From an uncultured Lachnospiraceae bacterium (GTDB lineage: Bacteria; Bacillota; Clostridia; Lachnospirales; Lachnospiraceae), in NCBI GenBank assembly GCA_910579645.1, contig CAJTVK010000021.1, forward strand, positions 1-43,907: a DNA stretch of 43,907 nt, given 5' to 3'. The notes under the pieces are model-generated. The model worked only from the letters and a program-made list of their open reading frames with translations. It had not been told where the DNA came from and did no database searches. Positions 16,215-24,814 of the stretch are shown piece by piece. Numbering within the stretch: position 1 is the first letter of the stretch; every line of letters starts with the position of its first letter. Both the position numbers and the translations under genes were made by a program.

Positions 16215-17240
16215 ATGAAACTTAGCATTATTGTGCCGGTATTTAATATGGCAGCCGACGGAAAACTGGAATATTGTCTGGATTCTTTGGTCAGCCAGAC
16301 GATAGAGGACTATGAGATTATTGCGGTGGACGATTGTTCCACGGATGAGTCGCTGGCGATTCTGCGGCAGTATGAAAGCCGCTTCCCGGACAGATTCCGC
16401 GCCGTCCATTCGGAAGTGAATAAGCATCAGGGCGGGGCAAAGAATATCGGACTGAAACTGGCAAAAGGCGATTGGATCGGGTTTATAGACAGCGACGATT
16501 GGATTAGGCCCGATATGTACGAACGTCTGGTGAGGCGGGCGGAAGAAACCGGTGCCGATTTGGCAGGATGCGATTACTGCCTGACGGATGAACATTCCAT
16601 GAAGGTAGGGCAGGTGGTTCCGAATAATAAGAGAAGCCAGAGCGGCGTTTTGGATAAGGAAAAGCGGCGGAGCCTGATTTTGGACGGCGGCAGTCTGGTG
16701 GTGAAAATATTCCGCCGTTCCATGATATTGGAACATGGGCTTTGGTTTCCGGAAGATATTTTTTATGAGGACAATGCGTTGGGAAATTCTTATCTGGTAT
16801 TGGCCCGACATTTTGAATATATAGAGGAACCTTTGTATTATTATTATCAGCATGACCTGTCAACGGTACATACCATTTCCGAAAAGCGGTGTGAGGATCG
16901 GATGGAAGCCGGGAGGCTTATGCTGGAGGAAGCAAGGCGGCACGGGTTTTGGGAGGATTACCGGCCTGAATTGGAATATAGTTTTACGCTTCTGTTCTAT
17001 ATCAATACGTTGTTTACCTATATGGCAGGCGTGGGCAGGACGAAGTATCGTTTCGTGAAAGCAATGGGGAAGGAGATGCGGCAGACTTTTCCGGATTTTC
17101 AGGAAAATCCCTATTACCTGCAGCGTACTCATGCGGAGGAAAAGAAGCTGATCCGCATGCAGCAGCGGTCTACTCTGTTTTTTATGCTGTATTATAAGCT
17201 GCTGTGGGCATATCGGAAATGGAAAAAGCGCGGCGCATAA
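16215..17240 (+). CDS. GT2-family glycosyltransferase
   Basis: A 341-residue GT-A enzyme. It starts MKLSIIVPVFNMA, with VDDCSTDES near residue 37 and the metal-binding IDSDDW near residue 94. FYEDNALGN around residue 180 is a typical acceptor-side acidic motif of family 2. The C-terminal 100 residues are helical and basic. It lies between pseC and the aminotransferase-PseG fusion, 14 bases before the latter, so it belongs to the same transcription unit and probably builds the glycan that receives the nonulosonic acid. Donor sugar unknown. Confidence 0.92.
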   Translation: MKLSIIVPVFNMAADGKLEYCLDSLVSQTIEDYEIIAVDDCSTDESLAILRQYESRFPDRFRAVHSEVNKHQGGAKNIGLKLAKGDWIGFIDSDDWIRPDMYERLVRRAEETGADLAGCDYCLTDEHSMKVGQVVPNNKRSQSGVLDKEKRRSLILDGGSLVVKIFRRSMILEHGLWFPEDIFYEDNALGNSYLVLARHFEYIEEPLYYYYQHDLSTVHTISEKRCEDRMEAGRLMLEEARRHGFWEDYRPELEYSFTLLFYINTLFTYMAGVGRTKYRFVKAMGKEMRQTFPDFQENPYYLQRTHAEEKKLIRMQQRSTLFFMLYYKLLWAYRKWKKRGA

Positions 17241-17254
17241 AAAGGAGACTCTGC

Positions 17255-19543
17255 ATGGAAATCGGCAGCATATATGAAATTGACCCGGCATGGGCGGAGG
17301 AGGAAAGAGCAGGCATACCGCAGGAGCCGTGTCTGGAGGAGACGAAAAAATACGGGAAAAAGCATTGCAGTTATACGGCATCGGGCCGGGAGGCAATTGC
17401 ATTGGCCTTGAAAAGCCTGGAACGCAGCAGGCCGGAGATAAGGAAGAAATGTCTTCTGCCTGCCTATATGTGCGATACGGTTTTTTTCCCTTTCCGGCGT
17501 GCCGGGTGGGAAATTTATTTTTACCATGTGAATACCGAGTTGGCGGCATCGGAAGAAGAACTGAGCGGCCTTATCGGACAGGTCAGGCCGGGTCTGCTTT
17601 TTATTCATCCATACTACGGGGTAGATACATGGAAGCCGATGCGGCCGCTGCTTCTTGAATGGAAAAGACAGGGAATCTGCATTATGGAGGATGTAACCCA
17701 GTCTTACTATTTGGAAGGCGCGGGTATCGAAGCGGATTATGTAGTGGGGAGCCTGCGGAAATGGTATGCGGTGCCGGACGGCGGGTTCGTGGCGGCGGAC
17801 GGGCAGCTTTTTGATGGGGAAGCCGAAGGGGCAGAAGAGTATGCGGGTCTTCGGCTGGCAGTCCTGACGGAAAAATGGCGTTATTTATACGGTCAGGAGA
17901 ACCCTGAGAAGAGACGGGAGAGGAAAGAAGAGTATCTGCGAAGGAACCGGGAATTGGAAGAGGAATTGGATCGGTTTGCCGGAATCCGGAGGTTGTCCGG
18001 GCAGGCTTCCCGGATTCTGCGGGAAACGGACGAAACAGGAGCCAAGGAACGAAGAAGTGCAAATTATAGGTATTTATATGGGAAGCTATGCGGGAATACA
18101 CAGTTTGAGCCGATGCTGAAAGAAAGTCCGTTTCCGGCGGAAGAAGGAAAAGGGGAAGCCGGTGCGGAGACGGGAAGAAATCAGACGGCACCGCTGTACT
18201 TTGCGTTATATGTGAAGGAAAGGGAGGAATTGCAAAGCTTTCTGCGGGAGCATGATATTTATGCGCCGGTGCTTTGGCCGATTGGGGCAGAGAACGGAAG
18301 CTGTCTGTCGGTGGAGGAGAAGGAGATTTATGCCCATATGCTGGCATTGCCTATGGATCAGAGGTACGGAAAGGAAGAAATGCAGCGCATTGCGGAGGTG
18401 ATGGGGGAGTACGAACGCCGGAAGACGACAGAAAGGGGAAAAGTCCGGCAAGGCACGGTTCCTGTGCAATTGCGGGACGGGCATGCCGGACAGATTGTCG
18501 GAATCCGTGCGGATGCCAATGAGACAGTGGCAATGGGGCATATTATGCGGTGTATTACAATTGCCAAGGAACTGGTGAGAAAGGGCAGCAGGGTAATTTT
18601 TTTTACGGCGGATGAATACGCATGCCATTGGCTGGAGCAGGAAGGTATGGAGATGGTCTGCCTTCATAGTCAGTGGGATGATATGGAGAGGGAAATACCG
18701 CTGCTGCGGAAGGAACTTGCTCGGACAGGATGCAGGAAACTTGTGGTGGATTCTTATGAGGCAAGTGCAAAGTATCTGGATAAACTTAGGGATTTATGCA
18801 AGCTGATATATATAGATGACTGTTTTGCGGAAAATTATCCGGTGGATATGTTGATTAATTATAATGCCTATCATGTGCGTTTTCCATATGCCGAAACTTA
18901 CCGGGGAAAAACGGAATTGCTTCTGGGCACACGCTATGTGCCGCTTCGGGAAGAATTTAAAAACGGGGGGGAAAACTTGTGGCAAGGCCGTTCTGACGCG
19001 GAAGCCGGGAGAAACTTGCCCCATATTCTTCTAAGTTCCGGCGGCGGGGACGTATATGATGCTCTGACCGGGATATTGCATGAGGCGGTAAAGGACGGGG
19101 AACTGTGTCATGCGGTTTTCCATGTAGTTGTGGGGCGGTTCAATAACAACAAGGAGCGGCTGGAACGACTGGCGGCAGCCCATCCGGGAATACGGCTTCA
19201 TTATGAGGTGAGCAGGATGGCGGAATTGATGTCGGTCTGCGACGGGGCGGTATCGGCAGCGGGAACTATGCTGTTTGAATTGAGCGCTATGGCAGTGCCT
19301 ACGGTTTTTTTTGTCAGTGCGGATAATCAGCAGTATGACAGTGAATTTTTTGCCGTCCAAGATAGGATGCTGTTTGCCGGGGATGTGAGGACAGACAGGC
19401 AGGGCTGCATGAAAAGGGTCTGCACCGGCCTGAAAAGGATTCTCCATGACGGGGGACTGCGCCGGCACATGAAAAAGGAATTGCGGAAAGTAGCAGACGG
19501 CAGAGGGGCGGAACGGATTGCAGAGGCCGTTCTGCGGCTTTGA
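17255..19543 (+). CDS. pseG: Fusion: DegT-like PLP enzyme and PseG UDP-sugar hydrolase
   Basis: A 762-residue two-domain protein. Residues 1 to about 385 resemble a DegT-type aminotransferase: YTASGREAIALALKSL, LLPAYMCDTV, the acidic MEDVTQSYY, and a likely PLP lysine Lys169 in GSLRKWYAVPDGG. Residues about 413-762 match PseG: VGIRADANETVAMGHIMRC, HILLSSGGGDVYDAL, and SAAGTMLFELSAMAVPTVF. PseG hydrolyses the UDP-linked 2,4-diamino altrose to the free sugar. A linker of about 27 charged residues separates the domains. AAAGGAGA precedes ATG 17255, and no internal stop, frameshift or RBS is evident at the junction. What the N-terminal domain aminates, if active, is unknown. Confidence 0.88.
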   Translation: MEIGSIYEIDPAWAEEERAGIPQEPCLEETKKYGKKHCSYTASGREAIALALKSLERSRPEIRKKCLLPAYMCDTVFFPFRRAGWEIYFYHVNTELAASEEELSGLIGQVRPGLLFIHPYYGVDTWKPMRPLLLEWKRQGICIMEDVTQSYYLEGAGIEADYVVGSLRKWYAVPDGGFVAADGQLFDGEAEGAEEYAGLRLAVLTEKWRYLYGQENPEKRRERKEEYLRRNRELEEELDRFAGIRRLSGQASRILRETDETGAKERRSANYRYLYGKLCGNTQFEPMLKESPFPAEEGKGEAGAETGRNQTAPLYFALYVKEREELQSFLREHDIYAPVLWPIGAENGSCLSVEEKEIYAHMLALPMDQRYGKEEMQRIAEVMGEYERRKTTERGKVRQGTVPVQLRDGHAGQIVGIRADANETVAMGHIMRCITIAKELVRKGSRVIFFTADEYACHWLEQEGMEMVCLHSQWDDMEREIPLLRKELARTGCRKLVVDSYEASAKYLDKLRDLCKLIYIDDCFAENYPVDMLINYNAYHVRFPYAETYRGKTELLLGTRYVPLREEFKNGGENLWQGRSDAEAGRNLPHILLSSGGGDVYDALTGILHEAVKDGELCHAVFHVVVGRFNNNKERLERLAAAHPGIRLHYEVSRMAELMSVCDGAVSAAGTMLFELSAMAVPTVFFVSADNQQYDSEFFAVQDRMLFAGDVRTDRQGCMKRVCTGLKRILHDGGLRRHMKKELRKVADGRGAERIAEAVLRL

Positions 19544-19614
19544 CTAAAATCCGGTTCAGAACTGCTTCCGCAAGGAGGGAGACAGTGCCGCACCGGACGG
19601 CGGAAAGGGAAAAT

Positions 19615-20310
19615 ATGAGTGCAATAGCGATTATAACTGCCCGGGGCGGCAGTAAAAGGATACCGGGAAAAAACAAGAAAGAATTTCTTGGGAAACCCAT
19701 TATTTGTTATTCCATTGAAGCTGCCGTCTCTTCCGGCATATTTGAGGAAGTGATGGTATCTACGGACGACGGGGAAATAGCGGAGATTGCCAAGGCGGCA
19801 GGGGCGGCGGTGCCTTTTATGAGAAGCGGGGAGACGGCCGGTGATTTTGCTACCACGGACGATGTGCTGATGGAGGTGCTGGAGGAGTATGGAAAGCGGG
19901 GCAGGAAGTTTTCCTATATGGCCTGCCTGTATCCTACGGCACCGTTTGTGACGGCGGAAAAATTAAGGACGGCTATGGCGTTGTTAAAGGAGAAAGATGC
20001 GGCGGGGGTAATGCCCGTGGTAAGTTTTTCGTTTCCGCCTCAGAGAGGAATGGCAATCAGGGACGGCAGGCTGGAATACTGTTATCCGGAAAATGCCGGG
20101 AAGCGTTCGCAGGATTTGGAAAAGATGTATCACGACTGCGGGCAGTTTTACTGTTATCAGGTGGAACGGTATATGGCATGCAGAGGAGACTTGCCGGACG
20201 GTTATGTTCCAATGACAGTGTCGGAACTGGAAGTGCAGGATATCGACAATCCCATGGATTGGGAACTGGCGGAAATGAAATATAAGATGATGAAGGAACG
20301 GCTGCGGTAA
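19615..20310 (+). CDS. pseF: Pseudaminic acid cytidylyltransferase
   Basis: A 231-residue CMP-sugar synthetase (CTP_transf_3). The nucleotide-binding start is AIIARGGSKR-like (IITARGGSKRIPGKN), followed by VSTDDGEIAEIA, the PseF-type PFMRSGETAGDFATTDD, and CLYPTAPF. It activates pseudaminic acid with CTP to CMP-Pse for glycosyl transfer. GGAAAGGGA at 19602-19610 supports ATG 19615. The frame is open from 19540, overlapping the fusion gene, but that extension lacks family similarity. Confidence 0.93.
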   Translation: MSAIAIITARGGSKRIPGKNKKEFLGKPIICYSIEAAVSSGIFEEVMVSTDDGEIAEIAKAAGAAVPFMRSGETAGDFATTDDVLMEVLEEYGKRGRKFSYMACLYPTAPFVTAEKLRTAMALLKEKDAAGVMPVVSFSFPPQRGMAIRDGRLEYCYPENAGKRSQDLEKMYHDCGQFYCYQVERYMACRGDLPDGYVPMTVSELEVQDIDNPMDWELAEMKYKMMKERLR

Positions 20311-20400
20311 GGAACTGCCATATGCAAAGTTAATTTTTACATTTGCTAAAAGGCTTCATCGGAAAGGAATTCGTTGCAATAGGAAAGGGGCGAAGCGGTC

Positions 20401-21453
20401 ATGGAGAAAAGAATCAGGATAGGGGAACGTTTTTTGGGGGAAGGGGAGCCTACGTTTATCGTGGCGGAATTGTCGGCCAATCATCTGCAGGATTACCGCA
20501 GAGCAGAAGAAACCATACGCGCGGCCAAGGAGGCAGGGGCGGACGGAGTGAAGCTGCAGACTTACACCCCGGATACCATTACGATGGACTGCGACAACGA
20601 ATATTTTCAGATTAAACAGGGGACGATTTGGGACGGGACTACCTTTTATAAATTGTATCAGGAGGCATATACGCCATGGGATTGGCAGCCGAAACTGATG
20701 AAGCTGGCGAACGAACTGGGGATGGAGTGCTTTTCTTCCCCTTTTGACTTTACGGCAGTGGATTTCATGGAAGAAATGAAAATGCCGGCATATAAAATCG
20801 CTTCTTTTGAAATCCGGGATATACCGTTAATCCGTAAAATCGCAAGACTGGGAAAGCCGGTCATCATGGCCACGGGAATTGCCTATCTGGAAGATATTGA
20901 AAGGGCGGTGCGGGTGTGCAGGGAGGAAGGGAACGAACAGATTGTCCTGCTGAAATGCACCTCTACTTATCCCACGCCTTACGAAGACATGAATATAAAA
21001 GTATTGCCGAATATGGCGGAGACATTCGGCTGCCTGACAGGTCTGTCAGACCATAGCATGGGGACTGCGGTGGCAGTGGCCAGTGTGGCGCTGGGAGCAA
21101 AAATGATTGAAAAACATTTCACGCTGTCCAGGGCGGATGGAGGGCCGGATGCGGCGTTTTCCATGGAACCGGAGGAATTCCGGCGGATGGCAGACGATGT
21201 ACGCATTGTGGAAAAGGCATTGGGAGAGGTAACCTATAAACTGACGGACAAGCAGGAAAAAAGCCGGGAAGAGGGGCGGTCTTTGTTTGTGGTAAAAGAT
21301 ATGAAAGCGGGAGATATTTTTACGGAGGACAATATGCGTTCCATCCGGCCGGCTTTCGGCATGGCACCCAGGCATTATGAAGAAATATTGGGAAAGAAAG
21401 CACGGACGGATATTCGGAGAGGCACACCGCTTGGCTGGGAACATGTGGAGTGA
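20401..21453 (+). CDS. pseI: Pseudaminic acid synthase
   Basis: A 350-residue NeuB-family enzyme that condenses the 2,4-diamino hexose with phosphoenolpyruvate to the nine-carbon sugar. Residues about 20-275 form the TIM-barrel NeuB domain (FIVAELSANHLQDY, GVKLQTYTPDTIT, LKCTSTYPTP, GLSDHSMG). The PseI-type stretch DCDNEYFQIKQGTIWDG distinguishes it from sialic acid synthases. Residues about 295-350 are the antifreeze-like SAF domain (VVKDMKAGDIFTEDN). The gap to pseF is 90 bases and holds only the RBS region; the start has GAAAGGGG upstream. Confidence 0.95.
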   Translation: MEKRIRIGERFLGEGEPTFIVAELSANHLQDYRRAEETIRAAKEAGADGVKLQTYTPDTITMDCDNEYFQIKQGTIWDGTTFYKLYQEAYTPWDWQPKLMKLANELGMECFSSPFDFTAVDFMEEMKMPAYKIASFEIRDIPLIRKIARLGKPVIMATGIAYLEDIERAVRVCREEGNEQIVLLKCTSTYPTPYEDMNIKVLPNMAETFGCLTGLSDHSMGTAVAVASVALGAKMIEKHFTLSRADGGPDAAFSMEPEEFRRMADDVRIVEKALGEVTYKLTDKQEKSREEGRSLFVVKDMKAGDIFTEDNMRSIRPAFGMAPRHYEEILGKKARTDIRRGTPLGWEHVE

Positions 21454-21481
21454 GGACCGGTGCGGGAAGAAGGGCAAAGGC

Positions 21482-22732
21482 ATGGAGAAGAAAATGATGA
21501 TTTTAGGCGCCAGTGCATTGCAGGTGCCGGCCATAAAAAAAGCAAAGGAAATGGGATATCGGATTATCCTTGTGGACTATGACGAGAATGCGGTAGGATT
21601 TCCGCTGGCGGACGTGAAGCTGATTGTGAGCACTTTGGATCAGGAGGAAGTGTACCGGCAGGCTTTGGTTTACCGGCCGGATGTAATCCTTACGTCTGCC
21701 AGTGACGGACCGGTGCGGACGGCGGCTTATGTCAATGAAAAATTGGGGAAACAGCCGGATTTGTCTTATGAAGATTCTATCTGTGCCACGGTCAAGAGTC
21801 ATATGAGGAAGCGGCTGGAACAATGTCATGTCCCCATACCGGAATATTATGCGGCGGCAGATTTCCGGGAGTTTGCGGAAGCGGTGGAACGTCTGGATGG
21901 ATATTGCATCGTAAAGCCGGCGGATAATGCAGGAAGCCGGGGAGTGGTTCTGTTGGACGGCCGCAAGAAGGGCGGACGGTGGGAAGTTGGGGAATTGGAG
22001 AACGTGTATGCATACAGCCGGGGAAATTCCAGGAACGGCATAGTGATGGCAGAGGAATATATGGAAGGCCCGGAAGTCAGCGTGGAGGCCATGACGGTGG
22101 AAGGAAAGACGCAAATCTTGGCGATTACCGACAAGTTTATTACGCCGCCGCCTTATTTCGTGGAACTTGCGCACTGTGAGCCAAGCCGCCTGGAGAAGGA
22201 GGTGCAGGAACGGATCCGGGAAGTGGCGTTGCAGGCAGTGCGGGCAATCGGGCTTAAGAACGGGCCTTCCCATACGGAAATCAAGGTTACGCAGGAAGGG
22301 CCGAAGGTAGTGGAACTGGCGGCAAGGCTGGGAGGGGATTTTATCACTTCCAGATTGGTTCCGCTTTCTACGGGAGTCGATATGGTGGGCGCTTCCGTAG
22401 AACTGGCGGCAGGGAAAAAGACGGAATGCGCTCCCCGATGGCAGAAAGGGGCGGCTATTCATTTCCTGCAGGCCAAAGAAGGAAGGATAGAGAAGATTTC
22501 CGGGGCGGAAGCGGCCGGGCGGCTGAAGGGCGTGGAAGAAGTGGTAATTTATAAAAAAGAAGGGGACGTAGTGCATGGGACAAAATCCAGCAGCGACAGG
22601 CTGGGGCATGTGATTACGGTCGGAGCCACGCCGGAAGAGGCAATGGAAATAGGGGAAAAAGCCATGGGACTGATTACGGTAGAATGGGAAACGGCGGAGC
22701 ATTCTGCGGCGGCAAAAGGCGCGGGGGAGTGA
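21482..22732 (+). CDS. ATP-grasp ligase-like enzyme
   Basis: A 416-residue ATP-grasp protein. It has an N-terminal pre-ATP-grasp fold (MMILGASALQVPAIKKA), a nucleotide-binding region with YCIVKPADNAGSRGV near residues 140-155, the EEYMEGPEVSVEAM strand and the metal-binding HTEIKV...KVVELAARLGGDF. Family members ligate a carboxylate to an amine or thiol through an acyl-phosphate. It sits between pseI and the sialyltransferase-like gene, with no PseH in the cluster. It could therefore acylate an amino group of the nonulosonic acid or its precursor; that role is inference. ATG 21482 is preferred to upstream codons that overlap pseI. Confidence 0.85.
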   Translation: MEKKMMILGASALQVPAIKKAKEMGYRIILVDYDENAVGFPLADVKLIVSTLDQEEVYRQALVYRPDVILTSASDGPVRTAAYVNEKLGKQPDLSYEDSICATVKSHMRKRLEQCHVPIPEYYAAADFREFAEAVERLDGYCIVKPADNAGSRGVVLLDGRKKGGRWEVGELENVYAYSRGNSRNGIVMAEEYMEGPEVSVEAMTVEGKTQILAITDKFITPPPYFVELAHCEPSRLEKEVQERIREVALQAVRAIGLKNGPSHTEIKVTQEGPKVVELAARLGGDFITSRLVPLSTGVDMVGASVELAAGKKTECAPRWQKGAAIHFLQAKEGRIEKISGAEAAGRLKGVEEVVIYKKEGDVVHGTKSSSDRLGHVITVGATPEEAMEIGEKAMGLITVEWETAEHSAAAKGAGE

Positions 22733-22733
22733 A

Positions 22734-23807
22734 ATGAAGGATAGGATATATGTCTGTCACACCTATTATCATGTATATGTGGCATGTTTAAAAGAACTGA
22801 ACCTGCCGGAAGAGGACAGAGGGAAGGCTTCTCTGGTGCTCAGCACCATGTCCAATGATTTCGGGGACTTAAAGAACCGGGCGGAAAAGTGCGGGCTGTT
22901 CGAGGCGGTATATATGTTTGAGGAAAAGGAGGACGTGAATTTTCCGGAAGTGATGAAGTATCATACCGACCGGGGAAACCTGCTTCTGAATATGCTGGCA
23001 AGAATAAAGTATACGAAGCTGTTAGGGAAGGTGCAGGAAAATTATGTTCCGGTGGATTTTAAGCAGTATAGGGACATTTATGTGTTCTGCGATTCCGATC
23101 CTATCGGCTATTATTTAAGCTACAGGAAAATCCGTTACCATGCGCTGGAAGACGGGCTGGACTGCATCAGTACTTATGATACGGCCAGATATGACAACCG
23201 GGGGCATTTTAAGCTGAAAGCTTTTCTGGCTTCCCTGAATCTTATTTTTATACAGAACGGGTGGGCCAAATACTGTCTGGATATGGAAGTGAACGACATA
23301 TCCGTACTGCCTTTCCCTTGCCCGAAATACAAGGAAAAGCCCCGTAGGGAGTTGGCGGAGGGACTGGATGAGGCAGGGAAGGACATACTGGTGCATTTAT
23401 TCATTGCGGATATGGATGAAATACAGAAGAAACTGGAAGCCGGCGGACCCGATAAAATACTCCTGCTGACGGAACCGCTGTGCGAACTGGACGTACGGGA
23501 GCGGATATTCCGGGACTGTATCAGGCAATACGGAAAGATAGACGGGGAAGATCCGGTGGTCTTGATTAAGCCTCATCCGAGAGATGTATTGGATTACTGC
23601 AAAGTATTTCCGGAATACATAGTGCTGGACGGTAAGTTCCCTATGGAAGTGCTGAATTATATTCCGGGGCTGCGGTTTCGGCGGGTGATTTCGGTATTTA
23701 CGGTAGTGCATGCCATACGGTTTGCGGAGGAAATTGTCTATTTGGGGGAGGATTTCATGGATCGGTATGAACAGCCGGAACTGCACCGTCAGAATGAACT
23801 GATATAG
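22734..23807 (+). CDS. GT52/sialyltransferase-like transferase, candidate pseudaminyltransferase
   Basis: The 357-residue protein begins RIYVCHTYYHVYVACLK, typical of GT52 and related bacterial sialyl/polysialyl transferases. It carries both short motifs of those GT-B enzymes: an acidic-acidic-Gly motif EDG at residues 139-141 (Glu139, Asp140) and an HP motif in KPHPRD (His281, Pro282). No membrane segment is evident. The ATG follows the ATP-grasp stop by one base, so the two are translationally linked. Since the cluster makes CMP-pseudaminic acid, transfer of that sugar to the surface glycan is the simplest role. Specificity is not proven by sequence. Confidence 0.72.
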   Translation: MKDRIYVCHTYYHVYVACLKELNLPEEDRGKASLVLSTMSNDFGDLKNRAEKCGLFEAVYMFEEKEDVNFPEVMKYHTDRGNLLLNMLARIKYTKLLGKVQENYVPVDFKQYRDIYVFCDSDPIGYYLSYRKIRYHALEDGLDCISTYDTARYDNRGHFKLKAFLASLNLIFIQNGWAKYCLDMEVNDISVLPFPCPKYKEKPRRELAEGLDEAGKDILVHLFIADMDEIQKKLEAGGPDKILLLTEPLCELDVRERIFRDCIRQYGKIDGEDPVVLIKPHPRDVLDYCKVFPEYIVLDGKFPMEVLNYIPGLRFRRVISVFTVVHAIRFAEEIVYLGEDFMDRYEQPELHRQNELI

Positions 23808-23845
23808 GGACAGGGCGGGATATCAATGGAAGAGGAAGGGATAAA

Positions 23846-24814
23846 ATGGGCGACAGAGGAAATATATTATACTTAGTGGTGCCCTGCTATAATGAAGAAG
23901 AAGTGCTGGAACATACGGCGCAGGTCATGCGGGAAAAGCTGCGCCGGCTGGAAGAGGCAGGCAAAATATCTTTCAAGAGCAAAATTATGTTTGTGAACGA
24001 CGGCAGCAAGGACGGGACTTGGAGGATTATTTCCGGTCTGTGTCAAAAGGATGCCGTGTTTTCCGGCATCTGTTTTTCCAGAAATTACGGGCATCAGAGC
24101 GCCATTCTGTCCGGCATGCTGGAGGCGGCAAAGCATGCGGATATGGTAGTGACGGTGGACGCGGATTTGCAGCAGGATATAGAGGCTTTGGACAAGTTCA
24201 TTGCATGTTATGAAAGCGGCTGTGAAATCGTTTACGGAGTCCGGAACAGCAGAGATACGGACGGATTCTTTAAGAAAATGACGGCAACCGGCTTTTATAA
24301 AGTAATGGGTCTGCTGGGCTGCAATGTGATGCAGAATCATGCCGATTACAGATTGCTGTCAAAAGCCGCGCTGCAGGCTCTGACGGAATATAAGGAAGTC
24401 AATTTATTTCTGCGCGGGCTCATTCCTACCATGGGATTTCCTTCGGATGTGGTATATTTTGACGTGAAAAAACGGGAGGCCGGGCATTCCAAATATACGC
24501 TGAAGAAGATGGTATCTCTGGCAATAGACGGAATTACGTCCATGAGTACAAGGCCTTTGCGCATGATTACTCTTTTGGGATTTCTGGTAAGCATGTTCAG
24601 CCTTGTCATGATTATTATATGTTTGGCGGACTGGCTGACCGGAAAAAACGTGCCGGGTTATACAACCACCTTGGTGGTTTCCCTGCTGACGGGAGGCTTA
24701 ACTATCTTTTCGCTGGGAGTGGTAGGGGAATATGTGGGGAAAATATATTTGGAAACGAAAGCCCGTCCCCGCTATATCATTGAAGCCATGATTTGGAAGG
24801 AGGAAGAAGAGTGA
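23846..24814 (+). CDS. GtrB/DPM1-like polyprenyl-phosphate glycosyltransferase
   Basis: A 322-residue GT2 enzyme with VVPCYNEEE, FVNDGSKDGT and VTVDADLQQD (DXD) in the first 110 residues, RNYGHQSAILSGM between them, and two C-terminal transmembrane helices (about residues 235-262 and 275-300). This layout matches GtrB/YfdH/ArnC-type enzymes that load a sugar onto undecaprenyl phosphate at the inner membrane face. The product could feed the GT-C transferase at 8884. The RBS is AGGAAGGGATAAA. The stop overlaps the next start by four bases. Confidence 0.92.
   Translation: MGDRGNILYLVVPCYNEEEVLEHTAQVMREKLRRLEEAGKISFKSKIMFVNDGSKDGTWRIISGLCQKDAVFSGICFSRNYGHQSAILSGMLEAAKHADMVVTVDADLQQDIEALDKFIACYESGCEIVYGVRNSRDTDGFFKKMTATGFYKVMGLLGCNVMQNHADYRLLSKAALQALTEYKEVNLFLRGLIPTMGFPSDVVYFDVKKREAGHSKYTLKKMVSLAIDGITSMSTRPLRMITLLGFLVSMFSLVMIIICLADWLTGKNVPGYTTTLVVSLLTGGLTIFSLGVVGEYVGKIYLETKARPRYIIEAMIWKEEEE

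Noticed and set aside
20343..20615. ORF overlapping the pseI start
   Set aside because: It is a different frame over the conserved pseI N-terminus and lacks any family similarity.
21503..22702. 399-codon minus-strand ORF opposite the ATP-grasp gene
   Set aside because: Composition is that of an antisense shadow (His, Arg, Phe-rich), and the plus strand encodes a conserved enzyme.
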